Shown here in pieces: positions 10,611-22,100 of a DNA stretch of 64,000 bases. A program made the position numbers and the translations under genes. Below the pieces are notes generated by a model. The model was given only the letters and a program-made list of their open reading frames with translations. It did no database searches and was not told the origin of the DNA. Within the stretch, counting starts at the first letter, position 1. The number at the start of each line of letters is the position of its first letter. This DNA is from Helicoverpa zea. Lineage: Eukaryota; Arthropoda; Insecta; Lepidoptera; Noctuidae. The stretch lies in assembly GCF_022581195.2 (NCBI RefSeq), contig NC_061455.1, positions 10,310,189 to 10,374,188 of the forward strand, written 5' to 3'.

Positions 10611-11606
10611 TTTTTTTTTTCCGACGTCAAAAATCATCAAATGACCCCTCCCGCTGTGGGTTAGCAGCAGTGAGGGAGTGTCAGACTCTTACTGACTAAA
10701 AACCGTCGTGTTCCGTCATAGGCCTTTTGTGTACCAGGGCCGCGGTACCTCTTTCGAAAAACCCGCAGCCCCGGCAGGCCTTGGCCCTGCTGGGCCCCGC
10801 TGGGGTTGCTGACATCTCTTTGAGGAGCGCGTGGAACAACGCGCGCCGTCGATACGGGTCTGTCGTCTAAGTAGACAGAGGGACGATGAGCCACCCGAAC
10901 TCACCGCCCACAGACCCACGCCTACGGTGGCCGGGAGTCATCTCGCGACACCCGGCGCCCATGGTGTCTACCTGGTCCAGCGCGGCGGCCGGGATGAGAG
11001 GTGCGAACTCTCTGGCGTTCCGCCTCCTCCTTCTCGAGCATGACCGCTTCGCAGAAGGAGGCGACGGCATCCTATTCCCTCTCGCCTCGGACCATGGCCT
11101 GAACCAGGGCCGGACGCGAGAGGTCGCCGCCGCCCAAAGCCTCGACGAGGACCCGGCGGTGTCCTTCCCATGCGGGGCACACCTGGACTGTGTGGTCCAC
11201 TGTGTCCTCGGGGCTGTCCGCACAATGGTGACACCCGGGCGCCTCCTCACGACCGATTCGGTGCAGGTACCTCCCGAAACAACCGTGTCCGGTGAGGACC
11301 TGCGTCATGCGGTACGTGAGAGCGCCGTGACTCCTCCCGAGCCACTCCTCAAAGAGGGGACTTACCGCCACGATGGTGGCGTGCCCTTCACTGGGTTGCG
11401 ACAGTCGCTCCCTCCAGGCCACCATGAGATCGCGCCGGACCTCCGCCCGCTGCGCGACAACTTGCCGTGGCAGCGGAGTTTCCCCCCGGCGCTGAGCCTC
11501 CTCGCGCCAGTCGTTCAGGCGCAAGAAGACCCTCGCCTCTAGATCCCACGGTGGCAGTGCAGCAAGTAGGCCAGCTGCTTCGCGGGAGATCGTGCGGTAC
11601 CCCCGG
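10611..11606 (-). mobile_element. 5'-truncated R1/TRAS-like non-LTR retrotransposon
   Basis: A GC-rich block with its poly(A) tail on the minus strand (T-run 10611-10620). It is flanked by AATATTAACAAGCT (10598-10611) and AATATAAACAAGCT (11608-11621), a 14-bp target-site duplication with one mismatch. Only the C-terminal end of ORF2 and the 3' UTR are present. Confidence 0.85.
11072..11606 (-). pseudogene. R1-like ORF2 C-terminus, truncated and nonsense-mutated
   Basis: The frame is open from the truncation point (RGYRTISREAAGLLAALPPW) and contains the CCHC-type zinc element usual at the end of R1-clade ORF2: CHHC at the start of PGCHHCADSPEDTVDHTVQV, then a CPAW motif. It stops at TAG (11072-11074) and continues in the same frame as DAVASFCEAVMLEKEEAERQ, a typical R1 tail where Trp-Asp is expected, so TGG to TAG is the likely change. 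It has no start codon and no catalytic domain. A 218-codon plus-strand frame over this block is an antisense shadow. Confidence 0.8.
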
Positions 11607-11621
11607 AAATATAAACAAGCT

Positions 11622-12867
11622 GACGTAGAATCTCATTGATGTATATCAGATGCTGTTTTTATTGTCATAGCTTAGTATAGGATAAAAAATAGCTTTTGTT
11701 GTTGTAAAACGATTGAAAATTTTACCACAACTTACAACTTCATGGAACCTTGACCAATTTCCATATTTTTCTGTTCGAAGCAATTTTTACGTGATTGTAG
11801 TCATACCGATAAAAGTTATTCAACCAATTTTTGGAAACTCTGAAGCACATACATAATTTTAAAACTGAAAAACATACAATATATTGTATAAAGTAAACCA
11901 AAATTCCTCAAATATATAAATAATCCTTAACTAAATCTTAGTTATTATTAAACTAAATTGAATGTATGCAAGGACAACTTGTGGTAAGCGTTACGAAAAT
12001 TTTGATGTTTCAGAAATGTCGAGGAATTTCAGACTCTCAGTGAATTTAGTCACAGGGATGACGGTGGCATGAGTACACAAACTACTTCACAAGTAAATCT
12101 CGTGTCACAGATTTATAGAAGTTATTTTCATTTACTTTTCTTGCATACTTTGTGAAAAATGAACATTTCAAATAATGAACTATATACATATCTTAGTGAA
12201 CTAGCTATTAAAATATCATGAATTGCATTTAAAAGTCTGAATAGCTGAATAAAAATCGTTTTAAAAATATTACCTATCGCAAAATCCAATTAAAGAAAAT
12301 ATACCGCTGAAAGTTTCCTTAAAGGTAGCCTGAATTCGAAGTTTACATGAATTTTCCAGGTCAACCAAAGCGATTCATATCTAAGTGAGAGATTTACATA
12401 ATGTGGGATAAAGGAGTTACGTAAATAAAACCCCTTCAAAGATTTGATATTATGAGACGTTTAACTACGACCCAATTTAAGGAAAAAACATTTTTGACAT
12501 AGCATGAATTTGTTTGTGTAAAAAATATTTATTTCCAATAATAAACCTAATACGTACTAATGATTTGATCCGCATATTTTATGAATATTTTTTGCAAAGC
12601 TATTTAAACACGTTTTAATTTTTAAACATAATATTTAAGGTTAAAATATTAGCTCTATAATTTTGTTCACTACTTTATTTGAGAGCGATAATTGTATAAA
12701 ATAGGGTTGTTATAGCATATTACGTGATGAATAATTTTGCATTTATACATACTTGTGATTAACATTTTTGAAGTATTAATTGGCGTATTTTAAATAAAGA
12801 GCAAGTTTATGAGTAAGTATGCAAACGTTTGTAGGCAGACATAAATACACATTTTTATAATGACTTT
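11622..12867. other. AT-rich stretch, no gene recognised
   Basis: I see no coding exon, RNA gene or recognisable repeat here. Confidence 0.5.
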
Positions 12868-13000
12868 GAAACTTTTTTTCGTACCCGGATAAAACATAGC
12901 CCATCTTCGGCGCAGACATTGTAGCTTCCTAACAGTGAAGGAACTATTCGATTCAAACAATCAATCAAATCTTTCCTCTTTGTAAGTATATTAGTATAGA
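12868..13000 (+). repeat. Fragment of the 7285-7481 repeat family
   Basis: It has the 'gtacccggataaaacatagcc' core and the (caat)n plus 'ttagtatagat' end of the family, more diverged than the first copy. The RTE copy at 13021 follows directly after its end. Confidence 0.5.
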
Positions 13001-13020
13001 TTAGTAAATATCTACAGACT

Positions 13021-14450
13021 CATCATCATCATCTCAGCCATAGGACGTCCACTGCTGAACATAGGCCTCCCCCTTTGATCTCCACAGATACCTGTTGGAA
13101 GCGACCTGCATCCAGCGTCTTCCGGCGACCTTTTTAAGGTCGTCTGTCCACCTCGTTGGTGGACGTCCTACGCTACGCTTGCTAGTCCGTGGTCTCACCT
13201 CCAGCAATTTTCGGCCCCATCTGCCATCTGCTCTGCGAGCAATAAGGCCTGCCCATTGCCACTTCAACTTGCTAATCCGGTGGGCTATATCGGTGACTTT
13301 GGTTCGTCTACGGATCTCCTCGTTTCGGATTCGATCACGTAGAGAAACTCCGAGCATAGCCCTCTCCATAGCTCGTTGAGCGACTTTGAGCTTTGAGATG
13401 AGGCCGATAGTGAGAGACCACGTTTCGGTGCCGTAAGTCATCACTGGTAACTCACATTGGTTGAAGACTTTCGTCTTGAGGCACTGAGGTATGTCGGACG
13501 AAAAGACATTGCGTAGTTTCCCGAACGCTGCCCAGCCGAGTTGGATTCGGTGGTTGACCTCTTTCTCGAAGTTGGACCTACCTAATTGGACTACTTGTCC
13601 TAGGTAGATATATGAGTCAACAACTTCGAGTACCGAGCTTCCAACAGAGACTGGGGTGGGCTCAACATGGACATTTGACATAATTTTCGTCTTGTCCATG
13701 TTCACTTTCAGGCAAACCCGTTGTGAAACTCGGTCGAGGCCCTCGAGCATCATACTGAGTTCCTCCATCGACTTTGCCATGATTACGATGTCGTCGGCAA
13801 ACCGAAGGTGAGTGATGTATTCACCGTTGATGTTAATGCCAAGTCCTTGCCATTCCAGGAGCTTGAAGGCGTCTTCCATTGCGGCGGTAAACAGTTTCGG
13901 GGAGATTACGTCCCCCTGTCTTACGCCTCTTCTCAATGGAATCGGCTTCGTGCTATGCTCCCGTACTCGGACCGACATAGTGGCGTTATTATACAAACAC
14001 TTCAACACCTCGATGTACCGATAGTCAATATGGCATCGTTGGAGTGACTCAAGTACCGCCCATGTTTCCACCGAATCGAAGGCTTTCTCATAGTCCACAA
14101 ACGCTAAGCATAATGGCAAGTTATACTCCTCGGTCTTCTGTATAACTTGCCGCAGCGTATGGATGTGGTCTATGGTACTAAAGCCTCTTCGGAAACCGGC
14201 TTGTTCGGGAGGCTGGAAGTCATCAAGCCTGTGCTCGTGACGGTTCGTGATAACCCTAGAAAACAGCTTATAAACATGGCTTAGAAGTGTGATGGGTCTG
14301 TAGTTCTTCAATAGGTTGTTGTCACCTTTTTTGAAGAACAACACCACCCCATCCCTGCTCCATGCTTCAGGCGTTTTGCCCTCGGACAGGACGGAGTTAA
14401 AAAGCTTCTGGAGGACTTTAAGTACCGGTGTTCCACCCGCTCTCAGGAGC
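13021..14450 (-). mobile_element. 5'-truncated RTE-clade non-LTR retrotransposon
   Basis: It is flanked by the perfect 10-bp repeat TCTACAGACT at 13011-13020 and 14451-14460. The 3' end is (GATGAT)n on the minus strand, typical of RTE elements, rather than poly(A). The endonuclease and the first part of the reverse transcriptase are missing. Two short relatives lie at 10052-10162 and 10383-10493. Confidence 0.9.
13034..14450 (-). pseudogene. RTE reverse transcriptase, 5'-truncated, frame intact
   Basis: The frame is open from the truncation point (beginning ELLRAGGTPVLKVLQ) to the stop at 13034. It covers RT motifs LKNYRPITLL, CLAFVDYEKAFDSV, LRRGVRQGDVISP and the catalytic LRFADDIVIM, and then the RTE C-terminal region ending with the RSVGRPPTRWTDD-type motif. 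The first Met (14347) follows W-S-R-D-G-V and lies inside the RT domain, so it is not the native start. No stop or frameshift is visible, so the insertion is fairly young, but without endonuclease it cannot be autonomous. Confidence 0.9.
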
Positions 14451-14460
14451 TCTACAGACT

Positions 14461-15942
14461 AAAGGGTTCCTAATAGGCATAGATGAATATGGCTTATCAA
14501 TCAATCGAAACTGATTCATCACACTTGACACGTATTTTATTAGAATTTGAGGAATCTGTGTTACAATTTTAGGCTCAGAGTCGAAACCCTATTGTATATT
14601 TGTGTAAAGAAATTGTAAAATTACAATTTATTATTATTTCAGTAACATTTTGAACAGCCCTAATTTACAGTTCTTTACTATAAATGTCCCGTTATCAGAT
14701 TACATCTTCAGTGTTTGTTGAAACTGTAACAACAGTAAGATCCGATAGCGTCTGATATTCCGTAGTTACCGGTAACGACATTATAATTCGCTTCTTAACA
14801 ATGGCTGTGGAAGTTGATAGTGTTTGTGGCAAAAAAGGCAATGCCTTTATGCAATGGTTGGTGGCAATGCTAGGTAATTTTTTACAAATATGTTTTTTTA
14901 TCAATTTTCTAGGATTTAGTTTTCTTTTTTAAGACAACATAGATCTAGTTACATATGGATTCTTTGGCAGTCCAAATTGATTTTGCATACTCTTTCCATG
15001 ATAGACGGACCTGTACCTTCGAGGAGCAAAGAATGATTTATTGATATTTTGTTGTAATTATTGATTGTAATTTCACTTAGGCGTGATATAGGTATTTTTA
15101 TTACAATAACAAGTGTACCTCTCTATCTTCGTACTGTTGTTATTGCAAGTTTACAAGCTAATACAAAGTCGTGATAGCTGTCAATACATGACCAGCATTA
15201 GCTCAAATCAGTGTCGTCCAATTAGGCAACCATTCTGTAGTGTCATGTCACAGCTAACTTCGGCAAACAAAGGCGAATCTCATTACTGGCATAATTAGTG
15301 CGCTTGCCACTTGCGACTTGCATTGTGTACGTTGTATGACAAATTAATGCAACAGAGACAACTGCTGTGTGGCTCACAATAGCACTATAGATCGAAATGG
15401 CTCTTGGTCCAGTATGCATTGTTTTGTTTTTATTTTATTTTTTTAATAAAAAATGTTAAAAGGTTTCTTGAAATAAATAAATGAAGTGGGAAATAAAATA
15501 GAATTCGATATTCTAAAAAATGATTGTGGTGACTGTAAGCATTGCTCCGCCCGAAAGTGGTTAAAGTGCCTATCCGCGCGGAGGACTAATATGTGAAAAT
15601 CCGCTGTCCTGCTATCATCGTCTGCGGTGGCACGTGGTTCGTTTTAGTTTTAATTTCTTTCACACTTAGGGTGCTTTCCCTCAAAGTGTTGACTAAAATA
15701 AATATAGACGTCGCGATATACATATTTTACTAGAATTAGATAACGCATATTATAATTAGCTACAACGTGCTCCGACTGTTTAATGTTAGTAAAGTGTGTT
15801 AGTAGTTAAAGTATGAAATTATAAATACGAGTAGGCGTCAATCGTAGGTTACATCGATCTATGTATAAAGTACGTCATAAAACTATTTAGCATTCTATTT
15901 AAGGCCATACTCATCTAATACTTCAACTTTAAAGGTTGTCAG
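14461..15942. other. Upstream flank or first intron of the sugar transporter
   Basis: This AT-rich stretch precedes the first transporter exon found. Because that exon needs an upstream exon contributing at least one base of its first codon, the start codon and promoter must lie here or further left. No convincing ATG exon with a donor in the right phase could be chosen. Confidence 0.45.
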
Positions 15943-16199
15943 GAAATAAAGGGCCTGCTTCATTTGCAGCGAACACCACACTGTTGACATACGGCTTCCA
16001 AGCGGGATGGGTGACGGCGATGACAAAAGTTTTACAATCAGATGCGTCCCCAGCTGGCTACACACTATCGGACTATGAAATCTCGTGGATAGCAAGCGCT
16101 CTTTGTATGTCGGCGACGTTTGGAGTCCCCCTATTCGCTTATATCGTGGACACGTATGGGAGGAAGGTTGCTATTATAATTATGGCTGCATTGCAAGCG
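15943..16199 (+). CDS. Tret1-like exon A (helices 1-2, start of 3)
   Basis: Acceptor is TTGTCAG at 15942, donor GTAAGAG from 16200. It starts with the last two bases of a split codon and ends on a codon boundary. It encodes GPASFAANTTLLTYGFQAGW and, after helix 2, the DTYGRK signature. An in-frame TTG just before the acceptor is not a credible start. Confidence 0.88.
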
Positions 16200-19100
16200 G
16201 TAAGAGCTATTAATTAAAAAAAATAAATAATAATAATACAATGTAGCGTTCTTTCTCTTTGATACACAGAAATAGATTGTAATTTGTGATGTAATTTATG
16301 TAAAAAAAAATCGCTGTCGGTACTGAAAAAGTCCATCAAACTTTTTATGTAAAATGTTTATAATCAAATAATACATTGAGTGTTTTCTAAGCTGACTAAA
16401 TGTTTTCTCAGGACAAATTAAAAAATATACAAGAATAGTCATTCCAATCTAGAGGCTAGATTTAATATTAGATGCTGTATTCATGTCGTTGAGAAATGTC
16501 AACAATATGTTATTTCGACTATTTTTTGTAGCTGCAATAGGTAAATAAACTTTTAAACTTATACATGTATGCTACAGTACAACAGCGTTGCTATATAGAA
16601 TGACCCCACCACAACTGTTTCGAGTCAATATGATTGTGTAAATGAATCACAATCGATAAATGTCGTAAGTGATTAAAAATAGAAATAAAAACGGAACAGT
16701 TTGAAAAACAAACTAAATAATTTACATCGACGTTTCTTTGTTCAAAAAGGTCAGAATCTAAAATAATGTATCGATTCCACGGCATTATAATCGGCCAATT
16801 TGTATAATTGTGGTACATCGTTCACTCAGGTGAATAATTTATTGTATTGTGTTGTAGAAATGTAAAGATGAACACGATATATGTACCCGGGGCGATTGAA
16901 ATGATCACCCAATAGACAAGAAAATCATATAGAAATAAATACATAGTAAACAAATATAAACAAAATGAATCCAAACTTAAAAGTTTTGGCGGAGAAACAG
17001 CTGAACTGATTGGGATGAAATTAATTGTTGTAAAGATCATTAGTAGTCCAAAGAATTAGTTCTTACGTTTCTTATAAGTGCAGCCACTGAAAATACTTGA
17101 AGATGTTTTGTGTACAAAAACAAAAGAAGATCAGTCATATCTGCACTCTCTTGTTTAATCTATGTACCAAAACAAAGTACCATCATAGATTATTATAGGT
17201 AATGCAAATGCGTAGGATTTGAAATGTGAGAACAGCAATAATGTTCTATTTGAGCTATGTGAGCAAACATTATCAAATAGAACATTATGACGATCTACGA
17301 TTACGACGAGCATGGTCGACACATAAACGTTCTGATACAAATCAACTGAATGGTTACTGTGATTTGTCGATCAATATTTCTCGAATAGTCAATGTTTAGT
17401 ATTGAAAGTGTAACAAAAGTATAAAGCTAAATATTTTCCAATATCTAAGAACAATAATAAATAAAATTGCGATCTGTTTGTGTTATTAGGATTTAATTAT
17501 ATTAATCAAGATTGCTTTTCTACGTTTAAGCTAACAAAGGTAGCATTTGATCCTTTGAGCCAATCTACTCATATTGTTCTAATTATATCTCCTTTGTTCC
17601 ATAAATACTTGTGAAACAACAATAATAAGATATCCGATAGGATATTTCAGTTAATTAACATGCTATGTATAGACAACAATAACAGAAATAATATATTGTC
17701 TTTACACCCCTTTCACACTAGTGAATTTTCCGCTTTAATTTAATCTGAACGTACGGGTCGGGACGAACGTCGTGTATGGCGTGCGATAGCAAACAATTAT
17801 TGTCAACTACAATTTCAAACGACGATACGTGAAACCGCGCTACAGTCTTTTGTCGCTCGGATTGTGACGTACGTAAAAAAAACGAGCGGGAGAGGTGTAC
17901 CTACCTACTTTTTCATAATGAAATGCCATAACCATTACATTTTTTTAATTATATTCTGACCACATTTCAGGTCTGCTGGATAATGAAGCTGTCTTCAGCA
18001 AACTTATCAGTGTTAATCATAGCCCGGTTATGCGGGGGTTTAACGGCCGGCGGTTGCTACAATGTCGTTCCGATGTACGTAAGAGAAATAAGTCGGGACG
18101 ACATAAGGGGGGTTCTAGGTTCCTTCATAATTTTGTTCCAAAATATTGGCATATTAACCATGTTTGCTATGGGATTGTATTTGGATTATTATACTGTACT
18201 ATGGATCGTCGTTTGGGTGCCTGTAGTGACTATTGTCTTTATGATAAAGGCCCCAGAATCACCTGCATTTTTGTTTAAAAAGGGGAGGATTGAGGTGAGT
18301 TCATTTTTGTTTATAAATACTGTCTACCATTACAAAAACATACTAAGGCTGCTATTTAAAAGACGTTGAACATTAATATTCTATAGTTTTCTAAAAGCAA
18401 AATGATTTCAATCTTTCTCTTGATATTTTCTTCTTTTCCAAGTCAATTAGGTTCTGAGAAAGTTTATTTATCTTTTTTGTGTCAACATTTCAATATTTAT
18501 TGTCGATTTGAATCATAGATGATTAACAATATTACATAGTTTCCAAGCTGTCTACAAACAGTCGTAATATTTATTTAGTGTAGTATCAAGTTTTTATAAG
18601 CAAGTCAATATTTGTTTAACGTTCATTCGTCAGTTTTTTAAATAATTCTAGGTATTCATCTATTTACTCATTAAACATTGTACACAATTTATTTCCGACA
18701 CAAGGTTGTTTGGCAGAATTTTCCAAGAAAACATTTGATTTGTTCGCAATGAGTTGCTTCTTAATTTAAGAAAGTTTTTCCTTTTCCCCACATTTATATA
18801 CTCCAATTACACATAGTGAGTCTGAGCTACAATTCTCTTACAGTCCGTTAACACTAGTTCATTACGGCAAAGTGATATATTTGTTCACAAAGCCCCGGTA
18901 ATGGGGCAATTTACTTATCCATTAATAACTAGGAAATATATTTGAACTGGATAAAATAGTAGCGGTACATATAAATAATGAGAACTGTTTGTAAGTAACC
19001 AATATGTTAAGAGGAATTGATTAATGTATTGCAATACAAAATCACATCATGCCTGTTTTCTGACGAGTGAGGTAGAGATCTAGTAATGAATCAACTACGT

Positions 19101-22100
19101 TTTGTCACAAATAATTTAGTCTCATATAAAGAAAGACAGCCTTTATCAATCCACTAGGAACAAAATATCCATACTCCAGAACACTTCTCAAAGTTTTTTG
19201 TTAGCTACGATTTTTACTGAAAAGCAATTGACCTTACCTGGAAGCTTCTAGATCTACAACCTCAATACTTGATAACGGAGGCTCTTCCCAATAAAATTGC
19301 CAGAAAAAAAATACCAACCAAAGTAAAAACAAGGCGTAAAAGAAGTGTAATGGAAAATGTAAGAAATAAAAGGTTCGCCCCTCCCACCCCCCTCCTCACG
19401 CTTAAGTTCTGTATGAGTACGTGCATAATTGATATCAGGTGAACCGAAAGTCGTGTTCAGGAATACTGTGTTGTTCTCCCGAGAATCACACTGCAGGTAG
19501 CAGATTTTCTCCACCAATGAGAATGTTTGTATGGTAAATAAAAAATTGGGAAAATATTGGCGTCTATTCAAAATGTTTATTAAACATAACGTACCCAGTA
19601 TATATCATTATGTCACACACAAAACACATAAATAAATTCCGTACATACTAGGCACAGCAGATCATTTCCTAGAATTGACAAATTCCATCACAGATTTGCA
19701 TAAAAACTCATATAGAGAAAGGAAATTCATATATACTTGCCTATTATATAAAGGATACATTATGATCAAAGTAAAAATTCCAGGAAGCAGCCTCAACTAT
19801 AGCTTTTCTGAGAAGATTGGATGTCAATGACAAGGAAATACAAAACGAAATTGACTACATGAGGAATGAAGAACTCACTTATAACTCGTTGCCAAAGGTT
19901 TCTTTCCTAAGCATATGTGAGTAGAAAAACGTTTATTATTTCAAAGCAAGTACCACATATTTCAGTTCAACCACAACTTTGTGTGTTGTTCCTACTAAAA
20001 TTAATTTAGATCCATAAAAGAAGGGCAGGCTAGATAAAGGCATTTGTGGTTGCGGGTTGCTGAAGATCGAGCATAGGCGATCTTTGGGAAAGGTTTGTAT
20101 CCATCCAACAGTGGAAGGAACAGTTAAAATAAGGATTAAGTGCTTAAAACAACCCAAAAAATCAATGATGTTAAGCTTAATGCAAGTGCCCTGTCAGCTA
20201 TGCTTAAACTATTCCATTGTAACGATTTACTGAATCTGGACTTGACAAAACAAAGAATTGCTGCGATCAAGTGATTTACGATTACCTCTCAGGACATGTG
20301 TGAAATAGTTCAACTACTTCTTATTTTTGGACTAAAACTTGAATATTTTCTTTCTATAAAAAGTGCCTCATTAAAGATTGTACCTTAATGTCATGACTAT
20401 TTTAAATTTTATTTTTCGAAAGAAATTGTTGAAGCTTAGCCCGACCGGCTTTTTAAATCCATCACGTTTCTAAGTGTAGTTTAGCCTTTGAGTACTTGTT
20501 AACTGCTAAACGATTTACAAGTCTCTCAGCCTGTCAGGGCTTGAATTACTAAAATACTTCTTTTAGAAAAATGGTGGAATAAAGTAAGCTGGATTTAGGT
20601 TAAGGTTATTTTTTTATCTGTAATCTATTTTGCTGTAGACAGTACCTAGAAGTTTTTTGTGTACATATAAATTATGGAACGATTAATCAAGCATCAGTTA
20701 TTAAAAATATGCTTTAATTTATATTTCCAATATAAATACACAATAGACTGTGCCAACATAAGTAAAGGGCAACGAAGGAAAAGATTTAAAACAAATTTCC
20801 CACCCCCAACCCGAAACCATAGATCAATCAAAAATCAAAACTAATATCTTCTTAACATTTCAGTGAAAAACAAAGCATGGCGTCGAGGCTTCCTGCTCAT
20901 CATGCTTTTAGTGACACTTCAGACCAACAGCGGTAACTTCGCGACACTAACATACTCCCCCGCCATTTTGAAATCGGCCGGTGTCACTTGGAACCCAGAA
21001 CTTCAAACTCTCAGCTTCCCCGCAGTTATGATCCTTGGCTCATTTATCTCAATGAGTTGTGTGGAAAAGTTCGGACGAAAGGTAAAAGCTTTCCAAAGTA
21101 ATTTTGATAAATGTGTTTGTGCGAGTAATCTTTATTTCTGATCGGATTATTTGAGAAATCGCTGTTGAGTTTCCAACCTTTTATTTGCACGTATCTTATT
21201 TTTCGAGAATTTGTTGAGCGGTAATTTGTACCTATTTTGCGATGAAAAATATTATAAAAATGTTTCAATAGTTAACCTCAATAGAATATTGCTGTATAGA
21301 GGTTTAGACGCAAAACAAGTTGAAACATTTTAACTGTAAGTCTAAATCACAAAACTGTTTTGTTTTAAATAAAATTAAAGTAGCCATAAATGGGTTACAA
21401 AATAGAGAGCAAATGATTAAAAATCCACGTTAGATAATTACGAAACTAACTAAATTTGTACAAATTAAGCCACAATTTAGAAATGCTGCTCGTTACTGCC
21501 AACCTGCGCGGACCACTGCTAATTCATTATTCATCTTGTTAGTATTAAATTTTCATTCGAGTACTTCAATTTTGAGAAATATACGCAGACACTATTTCTA
21601 AATAGTACACCAGAGACATACCTTGGTTAGCGCTAATAAAGGCTGTGTTAAGCGAATTAGCTTCGGGGCTAATAAATTAAGTTTTACAAGGTAATCTTTG
21701 CCTTAAACTTTTCAGACTTTACTATGGTGATTTATGTTGACATGTATCATTACGACTGACCCTTCTGTCCCTTCTCTTATTAAGCACACAACGGTTCGTA
21801 ATCGTTAATGCTCCTTGAACTTTCGATATAGAGACCCTCATAAAGGACTATTCAGAACATAATGGTACTTCACTTCAGAGAGAAATATTCTCAGAAATTC
21901 AATGATATATTTTTCTGTCATATTTGAAATTATTTACTTGATATAATGAAGCCGTTTGGCAAATGATCGTAACATATAATAATATTACTCTGAAGGTTCA
22001 TATTTGCTGAGTCAGTATTCAAATTATTCTCAAAACGACACTTCAATTCACATTTCAAATTTTGTTGAATTTTAAATAGTATTTGTGAATTAATGTGATG

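Noticed and set aside
10886..11542. 218-codon plus-strand open frame
   Set aside because: It is antisense to the R1-like ORF2 remnant. The long frame is a by-product of the GC-rich coding sequence.
15936..15942. TTG as translation start of the transporter
   Set aside because: The bases form the acceptor site TTGTCAG and precede a phase-1 exon; a real start must lie in an upstream exon.
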